In this document: positions 18,270 through 26,720 of the stretch, piece by piece | How the letters are laid out: the number at the start of each line of letters is the position of its first letter | How positions within the stretch are numbered: the stretch's first letter is position 1 | From: Shimia sp040370365 | Lineage (GTDB): Bacteria > Pseudomonadota > Alphaproteobacteria > Rhodobacterales > Rhodobacteraceae | Length of the DNA: 64,000 bases | Direction of reading: 5' to 3' | NCBI RefSeq assembly: GCF_040370365.1 | Contig: NZ_BAABWQ010000003.1 | Location: 496,001 to 560,000, forward strand | Program-made: the position numbers and the translations under genes | The notes under the pieces: model-generated | The model's input: the letters and a program-made list of their open reading frames with translations, nothing else | The model's database searches: none | What the model was told of the DNA's origin: nothing

Positions 18270-19019
18270 TTAGCGCGGCTGCTCGTCTTCATCGCCACCA
18301 GGCAGATTGAAGAAGCTGTCGGCATCTGAGAAATCGCCATCTGATTGCGTGTCTTCATCATCGTCATCCGCCAAAGAGAAAGTTTCCAAACCTTCAATAG
18401 CCGATGGGATTTTAGGCTCAGCTTCCATCTCAAGCGATTGCTCTGTCGACACCAACTTGCGACGTTCGTCATCAGACATCACGCCACCCTCAGCAGCAGT
18501 TTTGGCAGCAGCTTTCTGAACAGCAGCATCCAACTCAGACTGTTTGCAAAGACCCAGTGCCACCGGATCGATGGGCTGAATATTACTGATGTTCCAATGG
18601 GTGCGCTCACGGATCGCTTGGATGGTGGGCTTTGTTGTACCTACCAGCTTGCCGATCTGACCGTCAGACAGCTCTGGATGGAACTTCACCAGCCATAGGA
18701 TCGATGCGGGGCGGTCCTGTCGCTTGGACAGTGGAGTGTAACGCGGGCCGCGACGGTTTTCTTCGCCTGTGGCCGCTGCGTTAAACTTCAAGCGCAACTT
18801 ATGCATCGGGTTGTTTTCCGCCGATGTGATATCTTCTTGAACCAGCTGGTTGTTGGCGATCGGGTCAAACCCTTTTACGCCGGTGGCAACATCGCCATCC
18901 GCAATGCCCTGAATTTCCAACTCATGCATGCCAACAAAATCCGCGATCTGCTTGAAGCTGATCGTGGTGTTGTCCACCAGCCAGACGGCGGTGGCCTTGG
19001 GGTGCAGCAGCTTGGCCAT
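18270..19019 (-). CDS. trcR: DUF1013-family cell-cycle transcriptional regulator (TrcR-like)
   Basis: A 249-residue alphaproteobacterial protein. It begins MAKLLHPKATAVWLVDNT, the hallmark of the DUF1013 family, named cell-cycle transcriptional regulator TrcR in current annotation. Two helix-turn-helix-like segments are visible (SFKQIADFVGMHELEIQGI and SDGQIGKLVGTTKPTIQAI). The last ~45 residues are strongly acidic, with a DDDDED run, and look disordered. The start at 19019 matches the family N-terminus. Monocistronic, facing recR. Confidence 0.85.
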   Translation of the reverse strand: MAKLLHPKATAVWLVDNTTISFKQIADFVGMHELEIQGIADGDVATGVKGFDPIANNQLVQEDITSAENNPMHKLRLKFNAAATGEENRRGPRYTPLSKRQDRPASILWLVKFHPELSDGQIGKLVGTTKPTIQAIRERTHWNISNIQPIDPVALGLCKQSELDAAVQKAAAKTAAEGGVMSDDERRKLVSTEQSLEMEAEPKIPSAIEGLETFSLADDDDEDTQSDGDFSDADSFFNLPGGDEDEQPR

Positions 19020-19172
19020 GTCTCTACTCCTTACGAAATCTTGCCCCGACCCAGCATATAGATTTCCCGTCGCCTGACTTTTGTCAGACGGCACCGATGG
19101 TCTGGCGCGGGTTTCCGTTGTGGGGGAACTTCAGGCCGATATAGTGCGCCTGAACAAAAAAGGAAAGAGTGA

Positions 19173-19823
19173 ATGCGCAGAGTGCTTGGGGCTGCTTTGG
19201 CCCTTTTGATCAGCTCCGTGTCCTGCGGGCCCGGTTTAGCCGACGGAGAGCCCGCCGGAGAGTTTGACTACTACGTTTTAGCGCTGAGCTGGTCACCCAA
19301 TTGGTGTGCCATCGAAGGTGATGCCAAACAAAGCCCGCAATGTGATCCATCGGAGGACCATGGCTGGGTCATGCATGGGCTATGGCCGCAATTCCATCGG
19401 GGCTGGCCAAGTTATTGTACATCAGCCGAACGCAACCCACCACGCCATGTGACAAACAGCATGGCTGACATCATGGGCACATCTGGGCTTGCGTGGTATC
19501 AATGGAAGAAACATGGCACCTGCTCGGGGCTTTCTGGTGAAGACTATTTCGCCACCGCACGCGCAGCCTACAACAGCGTCACCCGCCCCGCCGTGTTTCG
19601 CAAATTGAAAGACACCGTGACCCTTCCAGCTGCCGTGGTGGAGGCGGCGTTTCTAAAAGCCAATCCCACATTGGAGCCGGATATGCTGACAATCACCTGT
19701 CGCGATGGTTTTATCCAAGAGGCGCGCGTGTGTTTGAGCAAAGATCTGTCACCGGTGCCCTGTGGACGCGATGTCATTCGAGACTGCCGCTTAACAGACG
19801 CACAGTTCGATCCGGTGCGCTGA
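19173..19823 (+). CDS. ribonuclease T2 family protein
   Basis: A 216-residue secreted endoribonuclease. A signal peptide spans about residues 1-23. The two T2 active-site motifs are intact: CAS1 HGLWPQFH (H68) and CAS2 WKKHGTCSG (K113, H114). Conserved strand DYYVLALSWSPNWC and several cysteines for disulphides are present. It should degrade RNA in the periplasm or outside the cell, which fits phosphorus or nucleoside scavenging. Convergent with the small lipoprotein gene. Confidence 0.93.
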   Translation: MRRVLGAALALLISSVSCGPGLADGEPAGEFDYYVLALSWSPNWCAIEGDAKQSPQCDPSEDHGWVMHGLWPQFHRGWPSYCTSAERNPPRHVTNSMADIMGTSGLAWYQWKKHGTCSGLSGEDYFATARAAYNSVTRPAVFRKLKDTVTLPAAVVEAAFLKANPTLEPDMLTITCRDGFIQEARVCLSKDLSPVPCGRDVIRDCRLTDAQFDPVR

Positions 19824-19826
19824 TTC

Positions 19827-19863
19827 AAAAAAGGTTGCGGATCATACTTTGTTGATCCGCAAC
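19827..19863 (-). terminator. terminator overlapping the stop codon of the lipoprotein gene
   Basis: An 11-bp perfect stem (GTTGCGGATCA / TGATCCGCAAC, 8-base loop) is followed in minus-strand reading by TTTTTT. The last codons and stop of the minus-strand gene at 19842 lie inside the stem. It also sits 10 bases after the RNase T2 stop. Confidence 0.8.
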
Positions 19864-20234
19864 GCCCCGTTGCGTGCGTCCTGACATTTCTTTGAAGAAA
19901 AGTCCGCGCTTTCGCTGCTCCAGTTCACAGCCTTCACGTCGCCACCGCTGCGTCGCATATAGAAGGGCACAAAACCTTGGGCCAGACCTGATCTGCTGAT
20001 TTCATTCATCTCGCCGCAATACACCCGATCGCCATTGCTCAACTCCAAAAGCTCAAAGTCACGAAACTGAGCTTCGCCGGGCATTTCGGTCTGCTCCGCC
20101 AGCTTGTTCTTTGCCCAGAACACCTCTCCGGGCTCCATTCCCGCAGATTTGGTCGAGACCTTCGTAGTTCCACCGGAACATCCGGCCAGTCCCACCACTG
20201 CTGTAGCTGTACAAATAAAAACCAAGGCGCGCAT
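19842..20234 (-). CDS. putative small lipoprotein, unknown function
   Basis: A 130-residue protein with a lipoprotein signal: a short basic start, hydrophobic stretch and lipobox GLAGC, so Cys19 of the MRALVF start becomes lipidated. The mature part is polar and holds two further cysteines that may form a disulphide. No family was recognised. The ATG at 20234 is chosen because it gives a normal signal peptide; an ATG 21 bases earlier exists. Confidence 0.65.
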   Translation of the reverse strand: MRALVFICTATAVVGLAGCSGGTTKVSTKSAGMEPGEVFWAKNKLAEQTEMPGEAQFRDFELLELSNGDRVYCGEMNEISRSGLAQGFVPFYMRRSGGDVKAVNWSSESADFSSKKCQDARNGALRINKV

Positions 20235-20312
20235 TTGACCCTCCAGATGTCTCACTCAGCGAACTGAGACACATCATGAAACCGTATTGCGGCAACACCG
20301 GGGCAGAAAACG

Positions 20313-20340
20313 AAAAAACCGATCCCGAAGGGGACCGGGT
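20313..20340 (-). terminator. intrinsic terminator of the F0 ATP synthase operon
   Basis: In minus-strand reading CCGGTCCC pairs with GGGATCGG across a four-base loop and is followed by TTTTTT. It lies 27 bases after the atpF stop. Confidence 0.88.
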
Positions 20341-20367
20341 TTCTTCAATATCTTTTTAAATGCAAGC

Positions 20368-20931
20368 TTAGTGCAGCTTGGCATCTACCTCAGAAATACC
20401 AGAGTCGATGAGCTTGTTGGCATCCGCCGCACTCATCTGACCTGCGATCACATTACGTGCTGCGCCAATCGCCACAACAATCGCTTGATCACGCACTTCT
20501 TTGACAGCAGAAGCCTCTGCAGAGGCAATCTGATCTTCCGCTGCAGCCAGTCGGCGCGAGATAGAGTTCTGCAAGTCCACCTTGGCCTGTTCAGCAGCCG
20601 CTTCAGCTTCGGTTTTGGCCTGCGCAACAATGCGGTTTGCCTGTTCTTGCACTTCTTTCTGCTTACGCTCATAAGACGCCAGAACTGTCTGGGCTTCTTC
20701 ACGCAGCGCGCGGGCTTCGTCGAGCTCGGATTTGATCTCGTCTGCGCGCTTGTCCAGCATGCCGCCTAGAATGGAAGGCACTTTGAAGTAGAACAGAACC
20801 GCGATGAACAGGATAAAACCCAAAAGCACGATAAAGTCGGTGTTCTTCAGAGAGAAGAACGGGCCGCTTGCCGCCAAAGCGGGTGTCGCGCTCAGTGTCA
20901 TGAGGGCTGCAACTGTGGTCAGTTTCCGCAT
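20368..20931 (-). CDS. atpF: F0F1 ATP synthase subunit b
   Basis: A 187-residue peripheral-stalk subunit. A signal-like first hydrophobic stretch is followed by the membrane helix (FIVLLGFILFIAVLFYF) and then a long alanine- and charge-rich coiled coil. It pairs with the b' subunit encoded just upstream and binds F1 through its C-terminus. Last gene of the F0 operon. Confidence 0.94.
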   Translation of the reverse strand: MRKLTTVAALMTLSATPALAASGPFFSLKNTDFIVLLGFILFIAVLFYFKVPSILGGMLDKRADEIKSELDEARALREEAQTVLASYERKQKEVQEQANRIVAQAKTEAEAAAEQAKVDLQNSISRRLAAAEDQIASAEASAVKEVRDQAIVVAIGAARNVIAGQMSAADANKLIDSGISEVDAKLH

Positions 20932-20935
20932 TGTC

Positions 20936-21478
20936 TTAGCCCTTCATCTGCGCATCAACTGCCTTTGCCACGGCCGCGTCATCTGCTTTGCCACCAAGGG
21001 CTGAGATCACTTCGGTTGTGGTGGCATTGGCCACGTCTTTGATGCTGTCCAGCGCACCGGCACGGATTTCGGCGATTGCCTTTTCCGATTCAGCGGCTTT
21101 TGCTGCGATTTCTGCATCGGCCGTTTCAATGGCCGCGTTCAGGTCAGCCTGGATCTCCACCTTGGCTTCAGCAACGATGCGCTGTGCCTCAGCTTTGGCG
21201 TCGGCGAGTGCTTTGTTATAAGCCTCTTCCGCTTCCACGGCCTTCGCCTTCAGCTCTTCAGCTGCGGCGATGTCATTCGTAATGGTCCCCTGGCGTTCAG
21301 CCAGAACCGCGGCAATGCGCGGAAGCGCGATGCGCGACAGGACGAGATAGATCACAATCAGTGTGATCAAGAGCCAGAAAATCTGGTTACCCCAGTTCGA
21401 AAAATCGAGCTGTGGCATGCCCGGTGCAGAGGCGGCCTCTGCTGCGTGGCCTGCGGCGTCAGTTGTAGTGGTCGCCAT
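20936..21478 (-). CDS. atpG: F0F1 ATP synthase subunit b'
   Basis: A 180-residue second b-type subunit (b', also called AtpX or AtpF2). After a variable N-terminus comes one membrane helix (NQIFWLLITLIVIYLVL), then an alanine/glutamate-rich coiled coil. Alphaproteobacteria and photosynthetic bacteria make a b-b' heterodimer, so this and atpF are a functional pair. It ends 4 bases before atpF begins. Confidence 0.93.
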   Translation of the reverse strand: MATTTTDAAGHAAEAASAPGMPQLDFSNWGNQIFWLLITLIVIYLVLSRIALPRIAAVLAERQGTITNDIAAAEELKAKAVEAEEAYNKALADAKAEAQRIVAEAKVEIQADLNAAIETADAEIAAKAAESEKAIAEIRAGALDSIKDVANATTTEVISALGGKADDAAVAKAVDAQMKG

Positions 21479-21564
21479 GACGTCCTCCTGGGAACTTCCG
21501 TTGGGTTACGGGTGGGGCGCAGTCATTCGCGCCCGCACCCGCACGTAAGGATGGTTCCGTAGGC

Positions 21565-21789
21565 TTAGACGGCGAACATCAGCAGCAGAGCAACCAGGAA
21601 CGAGAAGATGCCCAGTGCTTCTGCAAACGCGATGCCGATGAAGAGAGTTGCAGTCTGGCTAGCAGCTGCAGATGGGTTGCGCAGAGCGCCGGCAAGGAAG
21701 TTGCCTGCGACGTTACCAACACCGATAGCGGCTGCGCCGGAACCGATTGCTGCGAGACCTGCGCCGATGTGTGCGAGTTGACCTTCCAT
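21565..21789 (-). CDS. atpE: F0F1 ATP synthase subunit c
   Basis: A 74-residue proteolipid with two membrane helices joined by a polar loop (ALRNPSA). The first helix has the glycine-rich pattern for ring packing, and the second carries the proton-binding carboxylate as Glu in GIAFAEALG. It forms the rotor ring. Confidence 0.97.
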   Translation of the reverse strand: MEGQLAHIGAGLAAIGSGAAAIGVGNVAGNFLAGALRNPSAAASQTATLFIGIAFAEALGIFSFLVALLLMFAV

Positions 21790-21844
21790 GTGGGTATCTC
21801 CTTACGATTGGAAGTTAATAGATAGAGTAGAGTTTCTGGGAACC

Positions 21845-22603
21845 TTAGTGCGAAGGATGCAGCGCATCTTTCAGATACACACAGGTCAGAATGGTAAAGA
21901 CGTAGGCCTGAATGAAGGCCACGAGGACCTCGAGACCGTACATTGCAGTGATCGCGACAACCGACACAGGGCTGACGACTGCGATCGCGGCAAAGCCTGC
22001 GAACACTTTGATCACGGCGTGGCCAGCCATCACGTTACCCGCAAGACGGATGCTGTGGCTGACGGGACGCACGAAATAGGAAATCACCTCGATGATTGCG
22101 AGGATCGGGCGCAGCGGCAATGGCGCGCTGGACACCCAAAACAGGCCGAGGAAACCGGCGCCGTTTTTGACAAATCCAACCACGGTCACGGTAACAAACA
22201 CCAACAACGCGAGCACTACAGTGACAGCAAAGTGGGAGGTCGTGGTGAAGGACATCGGAATAAGGCCGAGGAAGTTGGCCATCACGATGAACAGAAACAG
22301 TGTCATGATATATGGGAAGAATTTGATGGCATCTTTGCCTGCAACATCTTCGACCATTTTGTAGACGAAGCCATAGGCCAATTCGCCGATCGATTGACCG
22401 CGGCTTGGGACGATGGCGCGACGACGCGTCCCAATCACCATCAAGGCCACAACTGCCACAACGGCCAATGCCATCCAGAGGGTTGCGTTTGTGATTGTGA
22501 ACAGGCCGATGTGATCGCCACCAAACAAAGGTTTGATGATGAACTGGTCCATTGGGTGGAATACCAGACCGCCTTCTTCTGCGCCTTGTGCTTCGCTTGC
22601 CAC
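21845..22603 (-). CDS. atpB: F0F1 ATP synthase subunit a
   Basis: A 252-residue membrane subunit forming the proton half-channels. Five to six helices are visible, and the essential arginine lies in SIRLAGNVMAGH. A GTG start at 22603 is preferred because GAGAGGG lies 7 bases upstream; the frame can also begin at a TTG two codons earlier, overlapping the atpI stop. Confidence 0.95.
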   Translation of the reverse strand: MASEAQGAEEGGLVFHPMDQFIIKPLFGGDHIGLFTITNATLWMALAVVAVVALMVIGTRRRAIVPSRGQSIGELAYGFVYKMVEDVAGKDAIKFFPYIMTLFLFIVMANFLGLIPMSFTTTSHFAVTVVLALLVFVTVTVVGFVKNGAGFLGLFWVSSAPLPLRPILAIIEVISYFVRPVSHSIRLAGNVMAGHAVIKVFAGFAAIAVVSPVSVVAITAMYGLEVLVAFIQAYVFTILTCVYLKDALHPSH

Positions 22604-22605
22604 GT

Positions 22606-22935
22606 TCAATCCCTCTCGTCTCTCTCAGCAGCCTCAGCCGCTTGTTTCTCTTCGATCTCTTTGGCGGTGCGCATCATCACGTTGATGCCCGCGGCCAGAC
22701 CAAACAATGTAAACAGCACCATGAAGATCGGGAGTGTCCCGAACACGCTGTCCAGCGCATATCCGATGCCAAAGCCGATCCCGAGACCGGCAACCATTTC
22801 GATCACCATGCGCCATGCCTGATTGGCGGACGAATAGTGCTCATCAGCGCGGGGCTTTGGGTCCTGGGCCTTTCGGGCCGCCTCGATCCTCTCCTCCAGA
22901 CGCTGCATTTGGTCTTTGTGGTTCGTCTCGGTCAC
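22606..22935 (-). CDS. atpI: ATP synthase accessory protein AtpI
   Basis: A 109-residue protein with a charged coiled N-terminus (RLEERIEAARKAQ) and two membrane helices (the first near AGLGIGFGIGYALD, the second near LPIFMVLFTLFGLAAGI). AtpI helps assemble the c ring and is encoded first in F0 operons. The GTG at 22935 is preceded by AAGGGG at a spacing of about 10; an internal ATG at 22905 is possible. Confidence 0.88.
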   Translation of the reverse strand: MTETNHKDQMQRLEERIEAARKAQDPKPRADEHYSSANQAWRMVIEMVAGLGIGFGIGYALDSVFGTLPIFMVLFTLFGLAAGINVMMRTAKEIEEKQAAEAAERDERD

Positions 22936-22966
22936 GCGCAATTTACCCCTTGCTAACGTTGGCGCA

Positions 22967-22995
22967 TTGCTACGGCGGCAGGGGCTGTGAGTCAA
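22967..22995 (-). promoter_or_regulatory. candidate promoter of the atpIBEF'F operon
   Basis: In minus-strand reading TTGACT (22990-22995) and TAGCAA (22967-22972) are separated by exactly 17 bases and lie about 30 bases before the atpI start. Fits a housekeeping sigma-70 promoter; not tested. Confidence 0.5.
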
Positions 22996-23163
22996 CGCTC
23001 GAATTCCCATAGCGATTTTCAAATCAAATCACTGAAAATAAACATTTATTTTTTGTGGCTCGAAGCCGCATATGCCCCGGCAGGCGCGCCTGTTCGGCGT
23101 TTCCGCACCAAATGACATATTCAACAGTTTGGTTGAACTTCCACTCACCAGAAGGGCCGTGCC

Positions 23164-23547
23164 TTATGAGCGAAGGGACGCCTTGGTAAGTATGGCAGGT
23201 AGTTTTTGCCGAAGTAAGGCGATCAATTCAGGCTGCATGAACTGAAACTGATCAGGAATGGATAGGCATGCCAGTCTCGTGCTTTTTGGCAATGCGCCCA
23301 TCAGCGATGTCATCTGCTTTGATTGCCGACGCTCCATTACAACCACGAGATCTGCCCACTCCAAATGCTCACGGGTAAGGTGCTCATCTGCATCTCGGCT
23401 AAGTCCAGCAAAATCTACGTCTACGTCGAACCACTCAGCCGCCATCTGCGCAGCCGTCGGGCTGCGCATTCGCGCCTTTCCGCATACAAAAAGAACTCGT
23501 TGGGCCAAGCGCGTTTCTCTCCGAAGCGATAGAGTCACCGTCCACAT
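23164..23547 (-). CDS. low-molecular-weight protein-tyrosine-phosphatase-like protein
   Basis: A 127-residue protein with the phosphatase loop near its N-terminus, written VLFVCGKARMRSP, which keeps the C-x5-R spacing but differs from the classical CxGNICRS. An acidic residue after it (SIPDQF) may serve as acid. It resembles the short LMW-PTP-like family that shares the LEWADLVVVME block. Substrate unknown. Isolated between the atp promoter and a LysR gene. Confidence 0.7.
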   Translation of the reverse strand: MWTVTLSLRRETRLAQRVLFVCGKARMRSPTAAQMAAEWFDVDVDFAGLSRDADEHLTREHLEWADLVVVMERRQSKQMTSLMGALPKSTRLACLSIPDQFQFMQPELIALLRQKLPAILTKASLRS

Positions 23548-23683
23548 TTAGACCACAGCAAGGGCCCTACGTCACGCACTGACAGCCGCTGAGTGCGTTA
23601 TGCGCCTATAGTGACAGCCCTTCTCACGGAGCCTGCTCACTAAACCATCCCACATTAACGGCCAGTCTCGCCAGCGATGCCCC

Positions 23684-24565
23684 TCAGTCACCCGAGCGAA
23701 ACAGCGCAGTCTCATCCAACAACCACTGTTGAAACTGCCGCACAGCAGACCGTCGCACGCCGCGACTGCCGTGCACCAGAAAGAATGCTCCGTCTCGTAG
23801 ACCCACATCAAAACACCGTACCAAACGTCCCTGCGCCACATCTGCAGACACCACTTCCGAGGACACCAAAAGCACCCCCAATCCGTTCAGAGCAGACTGA
23901 TAGGCCAAAGCCGAATGCATCCGCCAACTTCTTTCCGACACAGCTTCCGTCGGTACGCCAGCAGCTTGGAACCATTGCCGCCATAGGTCTGTGTTCCGCT
24001 CACGATATCGCGCGACATCCAAAAGTTCTGACGGTGCCTCTCCCTTTATGACATTGGGTGCCGCATAGGGGTAAATCTGCGCATCCGACAGCAGTTCACA
24101 CGGTTCCGCCAGCGCCCCACTATGTGCAAACCGCACAGCCAAATCCGCCTCGTGCCGTTCCACATCCGCAAGATGACGAGACGTTTCCAGCCTCAGATCA
24201 ATTTCGGGATGTGCTGTGTGAAAATTCGCCAATCGTGGAACGATGAACCGCTCCGCAAACAGCGGCTCGCAGTTCACCCGCACCTGCCCTGCTGGCACTG
24301 CCGCCAAATCTTCGGTGGCCTCCGAAATCACATCCAAAGCAGGGAGCACCCGCTCCAAGTACCCACGCCCCTCCAATGTCAGCTCCACACCCCGTGGCAA
24401 ATCGCGGAACAGCTTTATGCCCAACCGCGCTTCGAGCCCACGCACATGACGGCTCACAGCGGAGTGCGCCACATTCAGCTCTTCGGCCGCTTTGCTAAAG
24501 CTTTCATGCCGACCGGCCGCTTCAAAAGCGCGAAGAGCATTCAGGGGAGGGAGGTTTCTGGCCAT
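23684..24565 (-). CDS. LysR-family transcriptional regulator (GcvA-like)
   Basis: A 293-residue LysR regulator. The winged helix-turn-helix covers about residues 1-65 (LNALRAFEAAGRHESFSKAA, then SAVSRHVRGLE), and a periplasmic-binding-like effector domain follows. Its look is closest to the GcvA group. Effector and targets unknown; the divergent neighbour is a DUF1127-type small protein. The start at 24565 gives the standard N-terminus, though an ATG 27 bases upstream exists. Confidence 0.85.
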   Translation of the reverse strand: MARNLPPLNALRAFEAAGRHESFSKAAEELNVAHSAVSRHVRGLEARLGIKLFRDLPRGVELTLEGRGYLERVLPALDVISEATEDLAAVPAGQVRVNCEPLFAERFIVPRLANFHTAHPEIDLRLETSRHLADVERHEADLAVRFAHSGALAEPCELLSDAQIYPYAAPNVIKGEAPSELLDVARYRERNTDLWRQWFQAAGVPTEAVSERSWRMHSALAYQSALNGLGVLLVSSEVVSADVAQGRLVRCFDVGLRDGAFFLVHGSRGVRRSAVRQFQQWLLDETALFRSGD

Positions 24566-24671
24566 GGGAGCACTTGTGCCTTTTTGGCACACAACCTGTC
24601 AATAAACGATGTTTGATACCCAAATACGCATCTGAAATAGTCACATAACACCTCAATTCCTGGAAAGCGTC

Positions 24672-24902
24672 ATGCCCCATTCGACAAACGCGCCTCGGCG
24701 CGCATTGATACCCCTTGTCCGACCCGCGCTGCGCGTTTTGCAAGCGGCGATCTACAAACTCAAAGACATTCTGACCGACAAGCGGCAATTCTACCCTGAC
24801 CTCTCAGATTCCATGGCGCATGATATCGGAATGAGCCCCGTGGATCTGGAAGTGCGCAGATTACGCCTACCATCTCGCTATACACATCACCCCTATGGCT
24901 AA
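24672..24902 (+). CDS. DUF1127-like small protein
   Basis: A 76-residue basic protein. Its last third (LSDSMAHDIGMSPVDLEV) resembles the DUF1127/YjiS motif, whose usual form is a conserved L-x-D-IG-hydrophobic helix. Members of this family are small RNA- or phosphate-related regulators in some alphaproteobacteria; no role is claimed here. Starts 106 bases from the divergent LysR gene. Confidence 0.6.
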   Translation: MPHSTNAPRRALIPLVRPALRVLQAAIYKLKDILTDKRQFYPDLSDSMAHDIGMSPVDLEVRRLRLPSRYTHHPYG

Positions 24903-24943
24903 GTCTCTTTCACATCCTCACTGGTATCGTTAAACAAAGGTCT

Positions 24944-25297
24944 ATGGCCCCGTCCCTCGATACAGTCTTCTCCGCTCTCGCCGACCCAACCCGTCGAGCA
25001 ATTTTAAATATGCTGCTCGAAGACGACATGGCAGTCACCGATGTGGCAGAGCCATTTGACATCTCTCTGGCCGCAATTTCCAAACATTTGGTGATCTTGT
25101 CCAAGGCAGGGCTCATTGCACAAGAAAAACGCGGCCGGGTGAAATGGTGTAAACTACAGCCTGACGCTATGCGCGCGGCCTCAGTCTGGATGCAAGGTTT
25201 CGGTCAATTTGAACCGGTTAATCTGGACGCCTTTGAGCGGTTTTTGGAGGGCGAACTTAGCGACCAACAGATGCCTGCTTCAGACACGTCCGAATGA
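24944..25297 (+). CDS. ArsR-family helix-turn-helix regulator
   Basis: A 117-residue winged-helix repressor: ALADPTRRAILNML at the start, a recognition region SLAAISKHLVILSKAGLI, and a wing (EKRGRVKWCKL). No metal-binding cysteine motif such as CVC is present, so it belongs to the metal-independent group often found with SRPBCC or enzyme genes. Its 3' end overlaps the convergent ClbS/DfsB-like gene by 41 bases. Confidence 0.87.
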   Translation: MAPSLDTVFSALADPTRRAILNMLLEDDMAVTDVAEPFDISLAAISKHLVILSKAGLIAQEKRGRVKWCKLQPDAMRAASVWMQGFGQFEPVNLDAFERFLEGELSDQQMPASDTSE

Positions 25298-25763
25298 ACT
25301 TTGCCGCTGACCGATAATGTGACGGCCCAGCAGCCTCCGCCCAGCGCCCACACGTCCAATTGTTGTTGCCGCCTGTCATTGGCGCGCCATAAAGCGCTTC
25401 CTGAGTCAAACCGCTCACCAACTTGATCCATCTATCATGTGCTGCCAAAAACCGCACCTGTGCGTCCTCCCAGCTCACATCTGCATGCTGCGCCAAAACC
25501 GTTTCGTTGTAGGCTGCCAGCTGGTTCCACTTGTACCCCGGCGCTGGGAACGCGACCTTCTTGCCAGCCTGTCCATCCGCGTACCACCCCAAGAACAAAT
25601 CAATCCAGTGGGCGCGATGCACCAACACGTCACGAATGCTCCAGTTTTCTTCAATGGATTGCGTCGCAACATCCGACGGAACGGTCACCATCAAACTCTG
25701 GAGCTTGGCAAACTCTTTTGCCGAGACAGCTAACAAGTCATCTTTGGTTTGTGCAGCAGGCAT
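25257..25763 (-). CDS. ClbS/DfsB-family four-helix protein
   Basis: A 168-residue protein with the ClbS/DfsB pattern: an N-terminal KDDLLAVSAKEFAKLQ helix, then IRDVLVHRAHWIDLFLGWY, then APGYKWNQLAAYN. The fold is related to DinB. ClbS of colibactin producers is a self-resistance cyclopropane hydrolase, but most members are uncharacterised. It converges on arsR with overlapping coding ends. Confidence 0.8.
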   Translation of the reverse strand: MPAAQTKDDLLAVSAKEFAKLQSLMVTVPSDVATQSIEENWSIRDVLVHRAHWIDLFLGWYADGQAGKKVAFPAPGYKWNQLAAYNETVLAQHADVSWEDAQVRFLAAHDRWIKLVSGLTQEALYGAPMTGGNNNWTCGRWAEAAGPSHYRSAAKFIRTCLKQASVGR

Positions 25764-25868
25764 AAGGCAAATCCTCCAAAATCCCTCACTCCTGCGTACA
25801 TATTATCGCGCTGCCGCGGTCTCTGTCTTTGTGTTCGATCAAGTCACGCGTGTATTCTCAAAAATGAT

Positions 25869-26699
25869 TCACGGCGTGCATAGCAGGTCATAGCCCACCA
25901 AATTAATGTCCAAGTCTGCGCGTTCCCATTGGCTGTCCGGGTAAAACCAAATTGGCTCTGCCAGAAGTTTGATGTCCGATAAGCCCAGTTGCGGAATGGT
26001 CCACCCCATAGAATGCGACATTGCCACCCGCACACCCGGCTTGGGATTGAGACCGGGCGCAATTTCGGACACGCCCATTTTCATATGATGCGCAATGTCC
26101 CATTCCTGCACCCCAGCGTCGGTGCGAGTGACAACCCAGCAGTGCATATCCGTTGTATGGCTGCGCTTTTCTTCGGGAATGAAATACCCGGTCACGTAAC
26201 CGGCCTCGATCCCGGCCGCACGACAGCAGGCGATCAGATAGGCATTGATGTCCACACAACTACCGCGCGTCATAGTGCACAGCTGCGGCATCTCATTGGT
26301 GCCTTCATAAAACGGATTGCCATGTCCATATTGAAAGAGCCCAGCCACATGATCGACCAAACACCGAAGCTTTTCGTCATCAGAGGCCATGTCGCAAACC
26401 AGCGCGCGCACCTCTCCAACCAGTTCTGAGGCGGCGCGTGTGAACCTGCTGTCGCGTGGCTGGAACATGCTCTCGACGTAGTCCAGCCCGCCACGTTCAA
26501 ACATCCATTGAAACGAAATCTGCTCACCGGTCGGCGTCACTTCCACCACGGTTTGACCAGTGCCCACTTCGAACATAAAACGACTTTCGCCGCCCGACAC
26601 CGTCAAAGATACAGGTGCGACATCAGGCGTAGAAAACCCAATTGGCGCGATCAACCGCGCACCACTCTTCGCGCGCAGCGCAACGTTCAAAGTGATCAT
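25869..26699 (-). CDS. transglutaminase-like cysteine protease family protein
   Basis: A 276-residue protein with a beta-rich N-terminal domain (about 1-85) and a transglutaminase core whose triad is visible: C148 in RGSCVD, H186 in DMHCW and D201 in EWDIAH. No signal peptide, so probably cytoplasmic. Such proteins act as proteases or amidases; the substrate is not known. It is preceded by a palindromic AT-rich segment and follows the EamA gene on the same strand by 62 bases. Confidence 0.85.
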   Translation of the reverse strand: MITLNVALRAKSGARLIAPIGFSTPDVAPVSLTVSGGESRFMFEVGTGQTVVEVTPTGEQISFQWMFERGGLDYVESMFQPRDSRFTRAASELVGEVRALVCDMASDDEKLRCLVDHVAGLFQYGHGNPFYEGTNEMPQLCTMTRGSCVDINAYLIACCRAAGIEAGYVTGYFIPEEKRSHTTDMHCWVVTRTDAGVQEWDIAHHMKMGVSEIAPGLNPKPGVRVAMSHSMGWTIPQLGLSDIKLLAEPIWFYPDSQWERADLDINLVGYDLLCTP

Positions 26700-26720
26700 G
26701 ATGACTCCTCACATTCGTCA

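Noticed and set aside
21788..22822. 344-residue open frame on the plus strand opposite atpB/atpI
   Set aside because: No family features and it covers the well-supported F0 genes.
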